Positions 25,634-37,545 of a stretch of 64,000 nt of DNA are shown here, one piece after another. The notes beneath the pieces are model-generated. The model ran no database searches and was not told the DNA's origin. It was given only the letters and a program-made list of their open reading frames with translations. The position numbers and the translations under genes are program-made. Source of the stretch: Gorsachius magnificus. Its lineage: Eukaryota; Chordata; Aves; Pelecaniformes; Ardeidae. The stretch covers positions 56,568,801 through 56,632,800 of the forward strand of contig CM067109.1 of NCBI GenBank assembly GCA_034008185.1, in the 5' to 3' direction. Within the stretch, counting starts at the first letter, position 1. Each line of letters opens with the position of its first letter.

Positions 25634-28129
25634 TGTGTGCAGTGCAAAAGTAGTATGTTTTTAAGACTGGGATGGGCTTAGGCTGACTGGTTCCGAATTG
25701 TGAGGGTTGATTTTCTATGCAAAACTCGGTTTTACAGTTGCTACCTGTGATGGGCAGCCTGCAACTCCTGCTAGCTATCCCAGATTGAAGAAGTATGTTC
25801 AGTTATAGGACTAATAATGGGTTAGTAAAAAAAAAATCCCATGGCTGCTAGTTTTGCCCTGTGTTTTTGGGTGCTTGGGACCTACGTGCTTGCAGGGTCC
25901 CCTCCCCACCCTTTGGAGAGTTCCTGTAGATAACTAGATGTAAACTTCATTGTTGATCATTACAAGCATAGGGCCTTCCCAGTTTCATAGACCTCTCATG
26001 AATCTCTGGTGAGTAAGCAATCATAAAACCAAGATCCTCTTTCTCCGATGGCCGTCATTCTCTATATGTAAAGGTTCTCTATCCTTTGTAAAGGATGGTT
26101 TGTTATACCATCTTCTGTTGCCATGCATATGTCAGAGATCAGAGAATTCAGGCATTTTTTAAAGGACTGGCAAAATGGAAGAGAAAATTAATCCCTTTAA
26201 CTGTGTTGGCAAATGCTAAGGGTAAACATGAGGTGTGTCATCTAGGTCACGTGCCAGCTGAGTTGTTTTACTGTGTATTTTTAGGAGTTTGTAAGGTGTT
26301 TCCCTTATGTGTTAATGTAAACAGTCTAAATTTTGGCAGCCCTGCTAAAAGATACTGCATAGCGCACTTTCAAATACTTAATACATTTTCGCATCAGTAT
26401 TTCATAAATTGCAACATTTGAGCTGGAGTTTTGGTTTTGACAGGTTTCCTGCTCAAGTACATCAAAGGTGGTTTTACTTAATAGACATTAATTATCTTAT
26501 GATAGTGATTCCCTCTGCACCATTAGTAAATGGCAAGCAGTAAGAGCAACTTGATTTTATTACTAAAAGCACATACTGCATCAATCTTTCTGAATAGCCA
26601 TTGATGATCAGAAAGGAGTTGTCTGGAAAACTATAATCTGAAGAGGCCCATGGATAACACTATTATCTCTTTAATTTAGATGAAACAGGGAGCGCAGCAA
26701 CTGAACAGTAGCCCTTTTTATTCCCGCAGTGTGGTTTTTCAGAAGAAAGGCAGACTTCTCTTCGTACATTCTGAACCGTGGGAGAAAAACGCGTGTTTCG
26801 GAGCAGGAAGAGTATGGCGGGGGGAAGCATCTTTCCGACTGTCATGTTGCATTGCCTGGTCATGTCAGCTGAGCAGGGCTGGGGAAGCATCATCTCAGCA
26901 CTACTGGCGTGTTCTGTTTGGAACAGATTTATAGATCTTAGAGGTTGACTGCAATTTGCCAATTATTTACTTTGTAGCACAGTAGCTGGAAAAAGGTAAT
27001 CCAGAGTAACTGAAGATTTGCATTCTGTAACACAGAAGGATGATGATGTGTTTTCCTTCCAGCTTGCTCAAGCCTTTGGTGGGGAACCTTCCATTGCTGA
27101 TACAAGGTAGCCATGGACTGTGTTGAGGGCAAGCGAGGGGCTGTGTTTGGTTTGCCACTGATGTAAAGTTGGCTGGGTAAAACAGGGGAATGGCTCAGAA
27201 CTGACGAGCTGCTGTGTGCTGCCGTGCTACTGCATCTGTGGAAGATGATAAAGGCCTACAGTTGTATCTCAGAGGCCTGATGATGCCAGTCTTGCGGTGC
27301 TAGTATTTCACACTATAGGTAATCTTATTAGGTTAAACTGATTACAGTGCATTGACTACATGAGTACTACTCAGCGTGAGTAAAGGAAAATTTTCTTTAC
27401 TCATGAACAATAGCTCCAGAAGAACAATTGCTCCAGACTGTGCAGGAGAACCTATTACTGAAAGTGCTTCATCCTTTATTTGAGTCTGGCTCCAGCCACA
27501 ACATTAATCAAGGCTGTTTTTCCACATGGAACAAATTCTAGGCTCAGAGCATACTGCACAAAGGACTTGTGCATTTTTTGTTTTCTAAGACTCTTGTATT
27601 GTGTATCTTCATTGATTGTTAGAGAGGAAAATTCTCTGCGTATTATCCATTAATAATGAAGCCTCCATTAGGCTAATCTTTCTTTAAGAATAATGACTTT
27701 TGCTTTTGTGACTTGCCATCTAGTCATAGAACATTCTCAGTAATTTTCAGTACCGATTTTTAAAATCGTTATGTGTCATCTATGTAAAACCAAGGGGGGA
27801 AAAATGTTTGAAGGCAAAACATGGCAGAATATAAGAGATGCTGTACTGACAGTTTTGGGCATTGGCGCTTCAGTCCTGTGGGTTTTTCTCCATTTTTTTC
27901 CTAAGTTTACTAACAGCGTGAGAATAGGTGAGACTAGGTGAGACCAAAGGTGTTCTCTCTTGGCTAAGGGAGGATTATAAGTAGTAGAATATACAGATCT
28001 GCTGCTCATGTTGTTGAAAGCTTAGATCCAAATGTATATCTGAACTACTATGGTAGCCACAGCTAGAGCCATCTAGAGCTATACATTTAGCACATCTTGG
28101 TTTGTTTGAGGCTTTTTTTTTAAATCAAT

Positions 28130-29340
28130 TTATGCTTTGGCTTCCACAAAATCCCTGAGACAGTGAGTTTTACAATTTTATCAGGTGCTCTGTGTGAGTG
28201 GGGCAATATCCTTGTTTGTTTGCTTTAAACCATCTGCCCAACAATTTTAATGGGTGTTCCATGGTTCTTACACCTTCAATGAGTACTTTTTGTTCACTTT
28301 CTCCATGGTGCTTAGTTAACTAAAATATTACTATATCCCCCTTCTCAAACATTTCCAGCCTAAGGTTTTCTATTGCCCCTTCTTACATGAGCATTGTTCT
28401 ATCACTCTGCTCATCCTTGTGGACTCTCTCTGAAGATTTTATTAATTTATTAAGCCTCTGAAAGTTGTGGAGCCCAGAACTGCCTGCTGTATTTAAGGCA
28501 TGAGTGCATAAAAGGCTTTGACAGTAGTATAACAACATTTCAGGTTTTTTCCATTTTCTTAAGAGTTCTCGGTATTCTACTTACTTATGCTATTCTTACT
28601 TTTCTATTTTACTGTCAGAAAGCATTTTTCTGATGCTTTCAGAGTATCATTTAAAATGAATGCGTGATGTTTTTTCTGCTTAGTAATACCCATTTTAAAG
28701 CCAGTATGACTGGGTATAGTACCTAAAAATGGAGGTGGGGTTGTTTCCTCACATTTTCCCTAGTCTGCACTTCTCAGCCCTCATTTCCATTTACTATTTT
28801 ATTACCTAGTCCCTCAGTGTCATGAGTCCTTTCCACAGCTCTTGTAGCCAGTTTTAGATTTGACTCTCCTGAATAATCTGGTATTGTCTGCAGCTTTTGT
28901 CACCTCATTATTTGCCTGCCTGTCCTACTGGAAGTAATATTATTTATTATTTATGGATATGAAGAACAGCACATATCATTGTGGAGAATCCTTCACAGAT
29001 ATTTTCCCTTCATTGTGCAAACTGACCATTTATTCCTGTCCTTTGTTTCCTAACTTTTAGTTCTTTATTATGCCATGAGAGGATTATACCCCCTTTTTAT
29101 TTGGTGATTTAATTTCTTTACTAGCCTCTAAGAAGCTTTACAATAATATTTTTGGAGACCCAAGTACAATGCATTGACTAGCTTGTCCTTCACTGCATGC
29201 TTTTTGAATTATTCAAAGAGCTTTAAAAGATTTTGTACAAAAATGTCATACTTTACGAAACCTTGCTGTCTCTTCCCCAGTATATTATGTTATTGATATG
29301 TTTGGTGACATTTCAGTCTGCCTCTCTCTGGGTTAGACTC
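28130..29340 (-). mobile_element. Very old CR1-type LINE (3' half of ORF2), heavily diverged
   Basis: About 1.2 kb runs collinear with the reverse complement of the old CR1 elements shared by crocodilians, turtles and birds. Recognisable blocks in order include TTAAACCATCTGCC near 28225, ATATCCCCCTTCTC near 28333, CCATTTATTCCTGTCC near 29025, CCATGAGAGGATT near 29072 and CTTCCCCAGTATATTATG near 29272. The GTCTGCAGCTTTTGTCACCTC stretch near 28890 corresponds to the place where the reverse transcriptase FADD motif was encoded on the minus strand. Many indels and stops show long decay. The edges are approximate. I base the call on the order and spacing of several remembered consensus blocks, not on an alignment. 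Confidence 0.72.
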
Positions 29341-31961
29341 TTTCAGGCACAGCTAAGCTCTCAAGTGGGAGAAGAGTGTCTGATCAGTCAATACATAATT
29401 TTGTATAATTAAATTAGAAAAATAAAGGTTTAAGGTTTCAGTGGTGTGACTTCAGGATGATTATCAGAATTATTATCAAAATGTCAAAGGCAATTAAGTA
29501 GAGAGGTCAAAATTCAGAAATTATTTCTTTAGTAATTCTCTGATGTGAAATACTGTGTGCTGCATGAGGTAGTTAAGTTTGGTATTATTCAGTCTCATGT
29601 GCTTCAGACTGTTTGCAGTGAAGCTGAATGATGGTGAGAAGTTAAATCAAGGGAGTCTGTCAAGAAAGAAGCTTGAAGTAAGAATAAAAAAAAAAATTTA
29701 AAAAAAATTGTCAGAATTCCCCCTTTCTGAGGGGATGAGACAGTGGCTGCCAGGCACTAATTTTTCCCTGGCCTTAGGTCTGTGCTTAGTGGAGAGCCTA
29801 ATGCTTCATGTGCTGGCTTTGGGGAAGTCAAAGAGGACAGAATGAGCCCTGGAAAGGGCTTAATGTGCAGATGGTACTGAGATATCCACATACTGCAGCA
29901 AACTGCTTCAAACTAGCATTTGAAAGATGGTCCTGTATCTGCAGAGAATAGCAGATTAGCTGGGGAAATAATCTTTCTAAATGCTGTGTCATCTTCAGTT
30001 AACAGCATTTGGAAAAAACCTTGACCCCACCTAAAACTTGAATTTCTTTTGATCCCTTGCTGCCATAAGAAGAGAGAGTATCATGCTTGACCAATGTTAC
30101 ACCTGGCAGAATAATACACTGGGCAAATGGGGAATTATGCCCCCTTGACAGATGTGCCCAGACAAAAACTAGACTGCATGACTGGACATTTTCCAAAGTG
30201 AGGCCCAGGCCCAAGAGAGAACTGGGCAGATGCCCTTGAGAATAGAAAGAAAGGCTTCCAAGGCATTGCTCTGATAGATATGAAACATGAATGTTGTACT
30301 TGTTCCTGAGGCAAAGAAGTTCAAAAAACCAGTTAGGGATGATGGCATGACTTGAGCAGATTTATGTGACTGCAGTTTAAAAGCAAGCTGAGTCACTTAC
30401 ATGTTTATTCATATGGCCTTTTATTTGCCTATCTGGAGTTTTGTTATCAATGATAAGCAGTGGTTACTTTGAAAATAATATTTGATTTAGCTGGAATAAA
30501 GTGATGGCTTTATGGGAAGTGAAAGACATTACAGAAGTGAAGCAGAAGTTATTTTCCCGAAAATTGCTGAACTTACCCAAGCAGAGGGGTAAAAAAGCTT
30601 TCAAGCATTGAGACAAGGAATCAACTCTTACCCCCTCATGTATCTTCTTTGCATTAATCCAACAGCACACAGTGGACTTGACTCCATTTAGCAGGGCACT
30701 TACAGTATGTACAGAATTAAGAGTATGAGTAATGATATTTACTTCAGTCAGAAAACTCACATGTATAAGTCGTACATACACCTGAAAATGTTGCAGAATT
30801 AGAGTCTTACAGCTGATTAACCTTTTGTTCCTTAAATCAGTCAAAAGAAACCATGTACTCTGCAGCAAGAACTTCAGAGTCAGGGTTCATTAGTAACATG
30901 GAAAAAAGAGTAAACTTTGCGCTAACATCATTCTGAGATAAATATTTAAACAAAGAATAGTTGTGAGCCATGCTAAGCAGATACAGTAATGTTAAAGGGC
31001 TTATAGAGATGAGTGAAATGATTAGAAAAATATTTCTGGAAATTCTGTTGAAGAGTAATTCTGAATATACATTCAATATGAGGAGAAAAATCTGAGAGCA
31101 TGAAAATAGGAAGATGGAGATGGGAGTGTCACCGTCGTGCAAGTAAGACATGCTTATAGGGTGATATAAGTGTTAAAAAATACAATTTCGGGATGCACTT
31201 TTCATGTCTCATAGCAAGGCAGTAACAGACCATTGTATGTTTATGTACACAGCCACCTCTTTTTTTAAGGAGGGTTATGTCCTGTAGACTTACTCTGTCT
31301 CTTTATCATCATTATGCAATTTCAAGTGGAATGCTTCCTTCTGTTTTGAGTACCATATAACAAAAAATATTTCTTAACTGGAGGAAGAATTCAGAAAATC
31401 ATAACAAAATGATTTAAAGAATTGACTTCCAAGGAAATAAAAATGAACTAAAGATAAAACTTGATTGAATTACTGCTGACCTGAGACATGAGAGCAGTCT
31501 GGATCTATGGGGTACTAAAAGTGATGCAAAGAAGGCATAATTCATTCATGTACATAGGTATAAATAAGAAATTGCGAAACGGTCAGCAGAGGCTTAATAA
31601 CAAGAGAATATTTCCTGAAAATTAGGTCTTTTAGCTGGGAGAGCAGTCTCCCAAGGGAAGGAGAGGAAGCCCCTCTATAAAAGCAAATCAAAATAAAACC
31701 TAAACTGGATGAAGATATGTAAAAATACTTTAAAAAACAGCCTACAGTTGTAAGGAAAATATATTGTGTGGTTTAATAGCCTTTTACAATTCCACTAAAG
31801 CCATACAGACTACCAACATGTAGCAGAAACTGAGAATTAAAAATGCTTTTCCCCCATGGATTTTCTTGGGTTTGGAGGACAGAAATAACATTCTTAAATG
31901 ATAGCCTATGTACCTTGCCTTTCCTCACTCTCTGGTGCAGTGGTATTTTCTCCTTTTTGAC

Positions 31962-31985
31962 AAAAAAAAAAAAAAAAAAAAAAAA
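31962..31985 (+). repeat. A24 homopolymer
   Basis: Twenty-four A residues. No obvious retrocopy lies directly upstream with matching flanking duplications, so I do not read this as the tail of a processed pseudogene. Confidence 0.8.
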
Positions 31986-32219
31986 GGAGTGGAAATGGAA
32001 GAATAAAGCACATCTTGGTGAATTCTCCATCAGAGGAGGTGAAGTACATCAGATTAATCAAGATTAAGCCAAAATCTATCGTGATTAACTTTTTGGGTGT
32101 TGAATCATTGCATGCATAGCTGACATATTTTGTTCATTATTCTACACAGAAATAAATTCCAAAGGCATTTCACTACAGTATATGACAATTTGCTAGGGTA
32201 TCACGCTACCCATACTGTT

Positions 32220-32330
32220 ATTTTTGTGTGGTACTGTGGTATTGACCAGGATCCTGTTGTGCTAAATGCTGGGCAAATACTTCATAAAAAATCTGTTCAA
32301 TCCCTGTCTTATATGTGTCCATAAAGTAAG
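32220..32330 (-). repeat. Possible fragment of an ancient amniote interspersed repeat
   Basis: The minus strand reads GCATTTAGCACAACAGGATCCTGGTC in part, which resembles the 3' portion of an old repeat common in turtles and crocodilians (a TAGCACAATGGGGTCCTGGTC-like phrase). Only this block is clear. The family name and edges are uncertain. Confidence 0.35.
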
Positions 32331-34137
32331 TTGGAAAACATACAGGAGGAAGCAGATGAATCCAAAGTAGTAGTAGGCTGGTAATGGGTAGGTGTGGTAA
32401 TGTTTGTGTATCCTAACCTATTTGTTATCACTTTGGCAAAGGGCATCTTTGAGTAGGAGTTAGAAGAAGGAAGATGGGAAGGTTTGGAAACATGTCTTTA
32501 AGCATAGGGACAACATAGGAGGAAGTGAGAAGATCTGATTGGTTACTCTTTCCATCCTTTGCTATTGACTGGCTGGAGAGAAAAGTTAATGTTTCATTAT
32601 TGAATAGGAGATGATAGATGAAGCAGAGGAAAGTTTGAAAAGGTTAAAAAAAATGTAGTTAAGGGCTTATATTTACTACATTGGAGACGGGAGAGAGAGG
32701 CCTGTATGGACAGAACCAATATGGCAGCGTCAGAGCCACAGACCAGGGGAAGGTTTTCACAGCATGGTTGTGGAAGCTGCCAGGTTACCTCTGCCGAAGC
32801 CAAAGAACGTTTATGTGATTAAACCATCAGGTGATGATAGGCTGAGTGTTAGCTCCGAGGGTAGATAAGAGAGGTTAATGAGGTAAAAACCTGTGGGACT
32901 TTGCAGTGGTCAGGATATTGCATGTCTAAACTGAACGTGATGCCACGGCTATGGGCTGGAGTAATGGGCAGGATAGTTTTGTTAATCCCTATATATGTTA
33001 TATGTGCCCCTGTGAGAGAGAGGTGCAGTACCAGGAGAGTGAGTAAAAACTCAGCTTTGGCCATGGTGTCTTGGAGTGTATGGTGAGATTATGCCAGGGA
33101 GGTGGGGAGAAGGTGTGGGATTTTAGTGGGAAAGGGGCAGCACTGGAGCAGCACCCAAGTCCTGTTTGCCAGCCTGGAGTCCTGAGGGAGATCAGGCCCA
33201 AGAGTTTAAATGACTGGAAAACATTTCTGTTACGTTTTTTTTCTCCAAAGAAGAGAGCTTGGTGCCAACAAGTTAGACGCATCCTTAACAACTGGAATGA
33301 CATCACTTGTTCTAATGTGATACAAATAGACTGCAGCACAGTAAGGACAGAGGGCGGACAGTGAAAAGGTTAGGAACATTTCATAAAACGATGACGTCTG
33401 GATGATGTCAGCTAGTTCTCTTTCTTTGTGTACTGTATCATTTGACAGTAACTGAATAATGTGTAATAGATCTAATAGACCTAATGCACTGGCCCAGTTC
33501 CATCTTGCACAGTCATAACCTGCTTTTGTACATTCCCCTCTAGCCTCAATTTATTAGTCTTAAGCATCCTTACGTCAACTTCTGTCTAGAGCACAGCAAG
33601 ATTTTTTGCAGTATACCTGACATGATTTACCTTTTTTGTACTATTTAGGAAATTTTGATTTTGCTATATTTTGATAGCAATAATTTTGTTTATGTCTTAT
33701 TGTAATTGACACAGTTTTGATTCTGGTTTAGTTTTCTGTGTGGAAGTGGCTCTGTATACAGTGCTTGACGTGAACTAACCCGTTAGCCACTGAACCAGCC
33801 TTTGATTAAGTGACATCATGCTGAAGCGACCTTTTTCCTAATAGTTAATCTTCTTGTGCTACATTGTGATACAGAGCCTAAGAATTGTTATACTTAATAA
33901 ATACTTTCTTACTTTTGTACAATAGTGATTAGAAAATCCTGAGGGAAGAGGAAACCTCTGAATTGTTTCTTCAGATACTACTATGCTTTTATAACTCATG
34001 GAAATAAGTGGAGACATAGAGTCTAGCTGGTGTGCTGACAGAGGAAGGCATATTCTGCTTGGTGAACCTTGTATGCTGTTCTGCAGTCAATGGGGTAGGA
34101 TGGGATAGGAGGAAAGAAAGGAACTTTTGCGTTTGCC

Positions 34138-34158
34138 TTTTTTTTTTTTTTTTTTTTT
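34138..34158 (+). repeat. T21 homopolymer
   Basis: Twenty-one T residues in AT-rich intronic sequence. No associated element recognised. Confidence 0.8.
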
Positions 34159-35446
34159 CCAAGTGAGAAACAGAATTGCTCTGTTGGGAATATATTTGAC
34201 TTTTTGTGAAGCAGTGATAAATAGTAAACTTTTAAATACTTGGAGGGACAGTTTCTCCTAAATATAGACAGTTGGCAAGTGATCACTTGACTGGTTCAGC
34301 AGCCTTTCTTTCACCTAGCAAAGGTTTTAACACTCAAAGTCATTTGCTGGCCTGGCTGGATTAGAGCTGAGTCAGATGAGTGCAGTGATAAGTTAACTGG
34401 CTGGAAAAGTATACTATTATTTTTTGACAATGCACGTATGCAGTCCATAGAAGTTTCACGTATGTTTACCTAGCTTTCTTACACATAAATCTGTTTGAGA
34501 CTGTATCCTGAGGATTCACATTGCTCAGAAGAGCAAGTGGTTTTATATGATGTACACAGCTGTGTATTATGCATTTAAGAGGTTTAGGTCTATATGGAAT
34601 CCTGGAAAGGTTAGCCTGCCAGGTACCTGCATATTTTTTTAGACATGTTTGAAGTGGATAGCCTTATGAAGTTAGAAGACCAGATATAATTTTAAAACTG
34701 CTGTTTCACTTCTGGCCTCTCTCTGGTTTTGAATTTGTTTCTGTGTTGCTTTGAGTTTTCGGTCTAATTCAGCAGGCATAAAAATGGGAATTATGCATTT
34801 GATTGAAATAACTTTAGTGCTTAACACAAACCAAATTTCCCCTTTTTGCAAAGACAGACTTAGCTGTCCTTTCTCTTCACTTAGTTGAGATAGTAACTAT
34901 ATTAACTTTTTCACTAGCAAAAAGACTCTAATTCAAGTTTACCTGACTTACAGATTATATTTTTTCTTCAAAATAAATTACTTGTTCAATTTGTGAGGGG
35001 TTTATAGGCTGAATTGTATCACTAAAATATACTCTGCAGTAAGAGATTATATACTTCCTCTCTGCCACCCCTCAGGGAAAGGTGTGCATTTATTTCTTTG
35101 TGATATGATGGAACCGTAGAAGCTAATGATAGATAAACTGTGCATTTGCTACAACCAGCTTTAAAATTATACATCTGGGCTGTTTTTTTACATAAAAGTT
35201 CTTTTGTATAAAAGAGGAAAAGGTGTGGAGTGGCTTTGTACAATTCCTTGCTTTCTGCATATTCTGAAAGGCTAGTGACAAAAACTCATATAAAAACAGT
35301 TCTGTGCTACTGTGTGGAATTTGTTCCCTTGAGAATTTGATGCATACTAGAACTTCAGCATTGGCAGTCTTAAGAAGAATAAGCAAAGGCAGTGACTTCA
35401 TTTATTCTTTGGAAGGGTGGCATAGCTGTGCATTAAAGCATTCATT

Positions 35447-35517
35447 CCAGGGATGAGAGAGTGGTGCAGATTGGAGTTCTAGTCTTTCATCTCCAGAGAC
35501 GTGGACTCATATCCTGT
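35447..35517 (+). pseudogene. tRNA-Leu-like sequence (decayed tRNA gene or tRNA-derived SINE head)
   Basis: In order I see CAGGGATG, the D-arm/A-box-like GAGAGTGGTGCAGA, the anticodon-stem and variable-arm-like GTTCTAGTCT...CTCCAGAGAC, and the B-box/T-arm-like GTGGACTCATATCCTG. This matches the class II tRNA-Leu layout, in which the T arm reads GTGGGTTCGAATCCCAC, including the long variable arm. The anticodon region is shortened, and the T-stem 3' side and acceptor stem do not pair properly, so it cannot be a working tRNA gene. It could instead be the tRNA-derived head of a SINE, since the A-box and B-box survive in either case. Confidence 0.42.
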
Positions 35518-36644
35518 TTTAGATCACATGTGAAAATGAGTTAAGTGATCTAATCTTAGCAGCTATTTGTTCACCTCTCAAAATCATTGCACAGTTTTCA
35601 GCTGGCAGCTTTTGCACAGTGGAAGAGGGGTTTCTAAGGCTAGGTCTGAAGTCTTTTGGTTGATCTGTTTTGTAAAGCTTGTGCAATAGTTGTTGGTGTG
35701 AACCTGTCTCAATATCAAAGTGTTGAGCCTTCATTTAGAAAGCCCAACCAAACCAGCCATCCACTTAACAACTCCCCCACTGTGTGAGAATTGGGCCACT
35801 CCCGATCTCATGGTCTGAAAAGATAATTCATTTACAGATTCTAAATAAAACACAAATTACAGCTGATAGAGAAAATGAACTGATATAAAGAAGTATTTTT
35901 AGTTAAGTTTAGGTACATATGAAGTCTGCTTGACTGAAAATGCTGGCATCTTGTTTCTGGGAAATAGAGCAAGTTAAAGTATATGACTTACTTGTTATGG
36001 ACACGGTTTATATGCCATTTCTGTTCTATATCTGCCCCCATATAAAATCATTGGAATGTGTCTCTTTACCAAATTGTCTATGGTGGCAGAAACCTTTGCT
36101 GAAAAAAAACTTTCAGACTTTCTATTGGGTTTTTTTGTTTGTTTGGTTGGTTTGGGTTTTTTTTTCCCCCCAATCATCTTGTAGAACTTATTTGAGATTT
36201 TATTCTTGCTGTCAAATGCCTTGCAACTTTTCTGTTAGGTTGGGAATTTGAGTTCTGCTCTGTGTTATACTGCTGAAAATACAGAGAAATGCCAGTTCTG
36301 GTAGCAGTAATTTATGTTTATACTAAGAAAAAGAGAAGATGCTGGTTTCTGTGTGCTAAAATGGAACACTAAATATAAAAATGCTTTCTTTTAATGCAGA
36401 CAGTAATAAGCAGTTTTATATACTTAATTCCTTCTCTTTTTCCTCTGTTTTCTCTCTGCTCTGTCTTCTTTCCTGCCAGTAGGATATTTGGTAGTCAGAG
36501 CCATGATATTGCCATGTGGCTTTTAGGAACGGGGGCATACATACTGATGTGTGTGAAACTAGTATAGTCTCTTGGTAAATTTCAACAGTTTCAGGATGCT
36601 GTGGTGTAAGTACTTTTTGGTTCTCCGAAAGTGCTTGTAATATT

Positions 36645-37545
36645 ATAGAATCATAGAATCACTTTGGTTGGAAAAGACCTTTAAGATCATCGAGTCCAAC
36701 CGTTAACCTAGCACTGCCATCCCACCACTAAACCATGCCCCTAAGCACCTCATCTATCCTTCTTTTAAATACCTCCAGGGATGAGGACTCTACCACCTCC
36801 CTGGGCAGCCCATTCCAGAGCCTGACAACCCTCTCGGTGAAGAAGTTTTTCCTAATGTCTAGCCTAAACCTGCCCTGGCACAGCTTCAAACCATTCCCCT
36901 TCATCCTATCATCTGTTACCAGGGAGAAGAGACTGACCCCCATCCCACTACAGCCTCCTGTCAGGTAGTTGTAGAGGGCGATCAGGTCTCCCCTCAGCCT
37001 CCTCTTCTCCAGACTAAACAACCCCAGTTCCCTCAGCCACTCCTCGTATGACTTGTGCTCCAGACCCCTCACCAGCTTGGTTGCTCTCCTCTGGACCTGT
37101 TCCAGCAAGGCAACATCTTTCTTGTAGTGAGGGGCCCAAAACTGAACACAGTATTCGAGGTGCGGCCTCACCAGCACCGAGTACAGGGGCACGATCACTT
37201 CCCTACTCCTGCTGGCCACACTATTCCTGATACAGGCCAGGATGCCATTGGCCTTCTTGGCCACCTGGGCACACTGCTGGCTCATATTCAGCTGGCTGTC
37301 AATCAGTACCCCCAGGTCTTTTTCCACCAGGCAGCCTTCCAGCCACTCTTCGCCAAGCCTGTAGTGCTGCATGGGGTTGTTGTGACCAAAATGCAGGACC
37401 TGGCCTTATTGAACCTCATACAGTTGGCCTCGGCCCATGGATCCAGCCTGCCCAGGTCCCTCTGCAGAGCCCTCCTCCCCTCAAGCAGGTCAACACTACC
37501 ACCCAGTTTGGTGTCATCTGCAAATTTACTGAGGGCAAACTGCGG
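36645..37545 (-). mobile_element. CR1 LINE, 5'-truncated, with reverse-transcriptase remnant
   Basis: The minus strand reads into the C-terminal half of the CR1 ORF2 protein. A continuous 214-codon frame covers 36728-37372. Upstream of it a second frame carries the F-A-D-D catalytic core of the reverse transcriptase at 37513-37524, followed by T-K-L-G-G. The two parts are joined by a frameshift near 37373-37395, where several bases of the consensus are missing. The 3' end at about 36645 carries the CATAGAAT octamer typical of CR1 tails. The 5' edge near 37545 is a truncation, as is usual for CR1. The element is dead, but younger and better preserved than the one at 28.1-29.3 kb. Confidence 0.92.

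Larger units (their letters stand above)
29341..36644. other. Intron 1 segment between two CR1 elements
   Basis: AT-rich sequence with no supported gene. Minus-strand open frames at 30464-30868, 30837-31151, 32597-32803 and 32849-33064 look slightly protein-like, the last with a hydrophobic signal-like N-terminus, but they are short, broken and unrecognised. A segment at about 32220-32330 resembles, on the minus strand, an old amniote interspersed repeat with the phrase TTTAGCACAACAGGATCCTGG. Homopolymers lie at 31962-31985 (A24) and 34138-34158 (T21). The tRNA-like fragment at 35447-35517 is listed separately. Confidence 0.5.
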
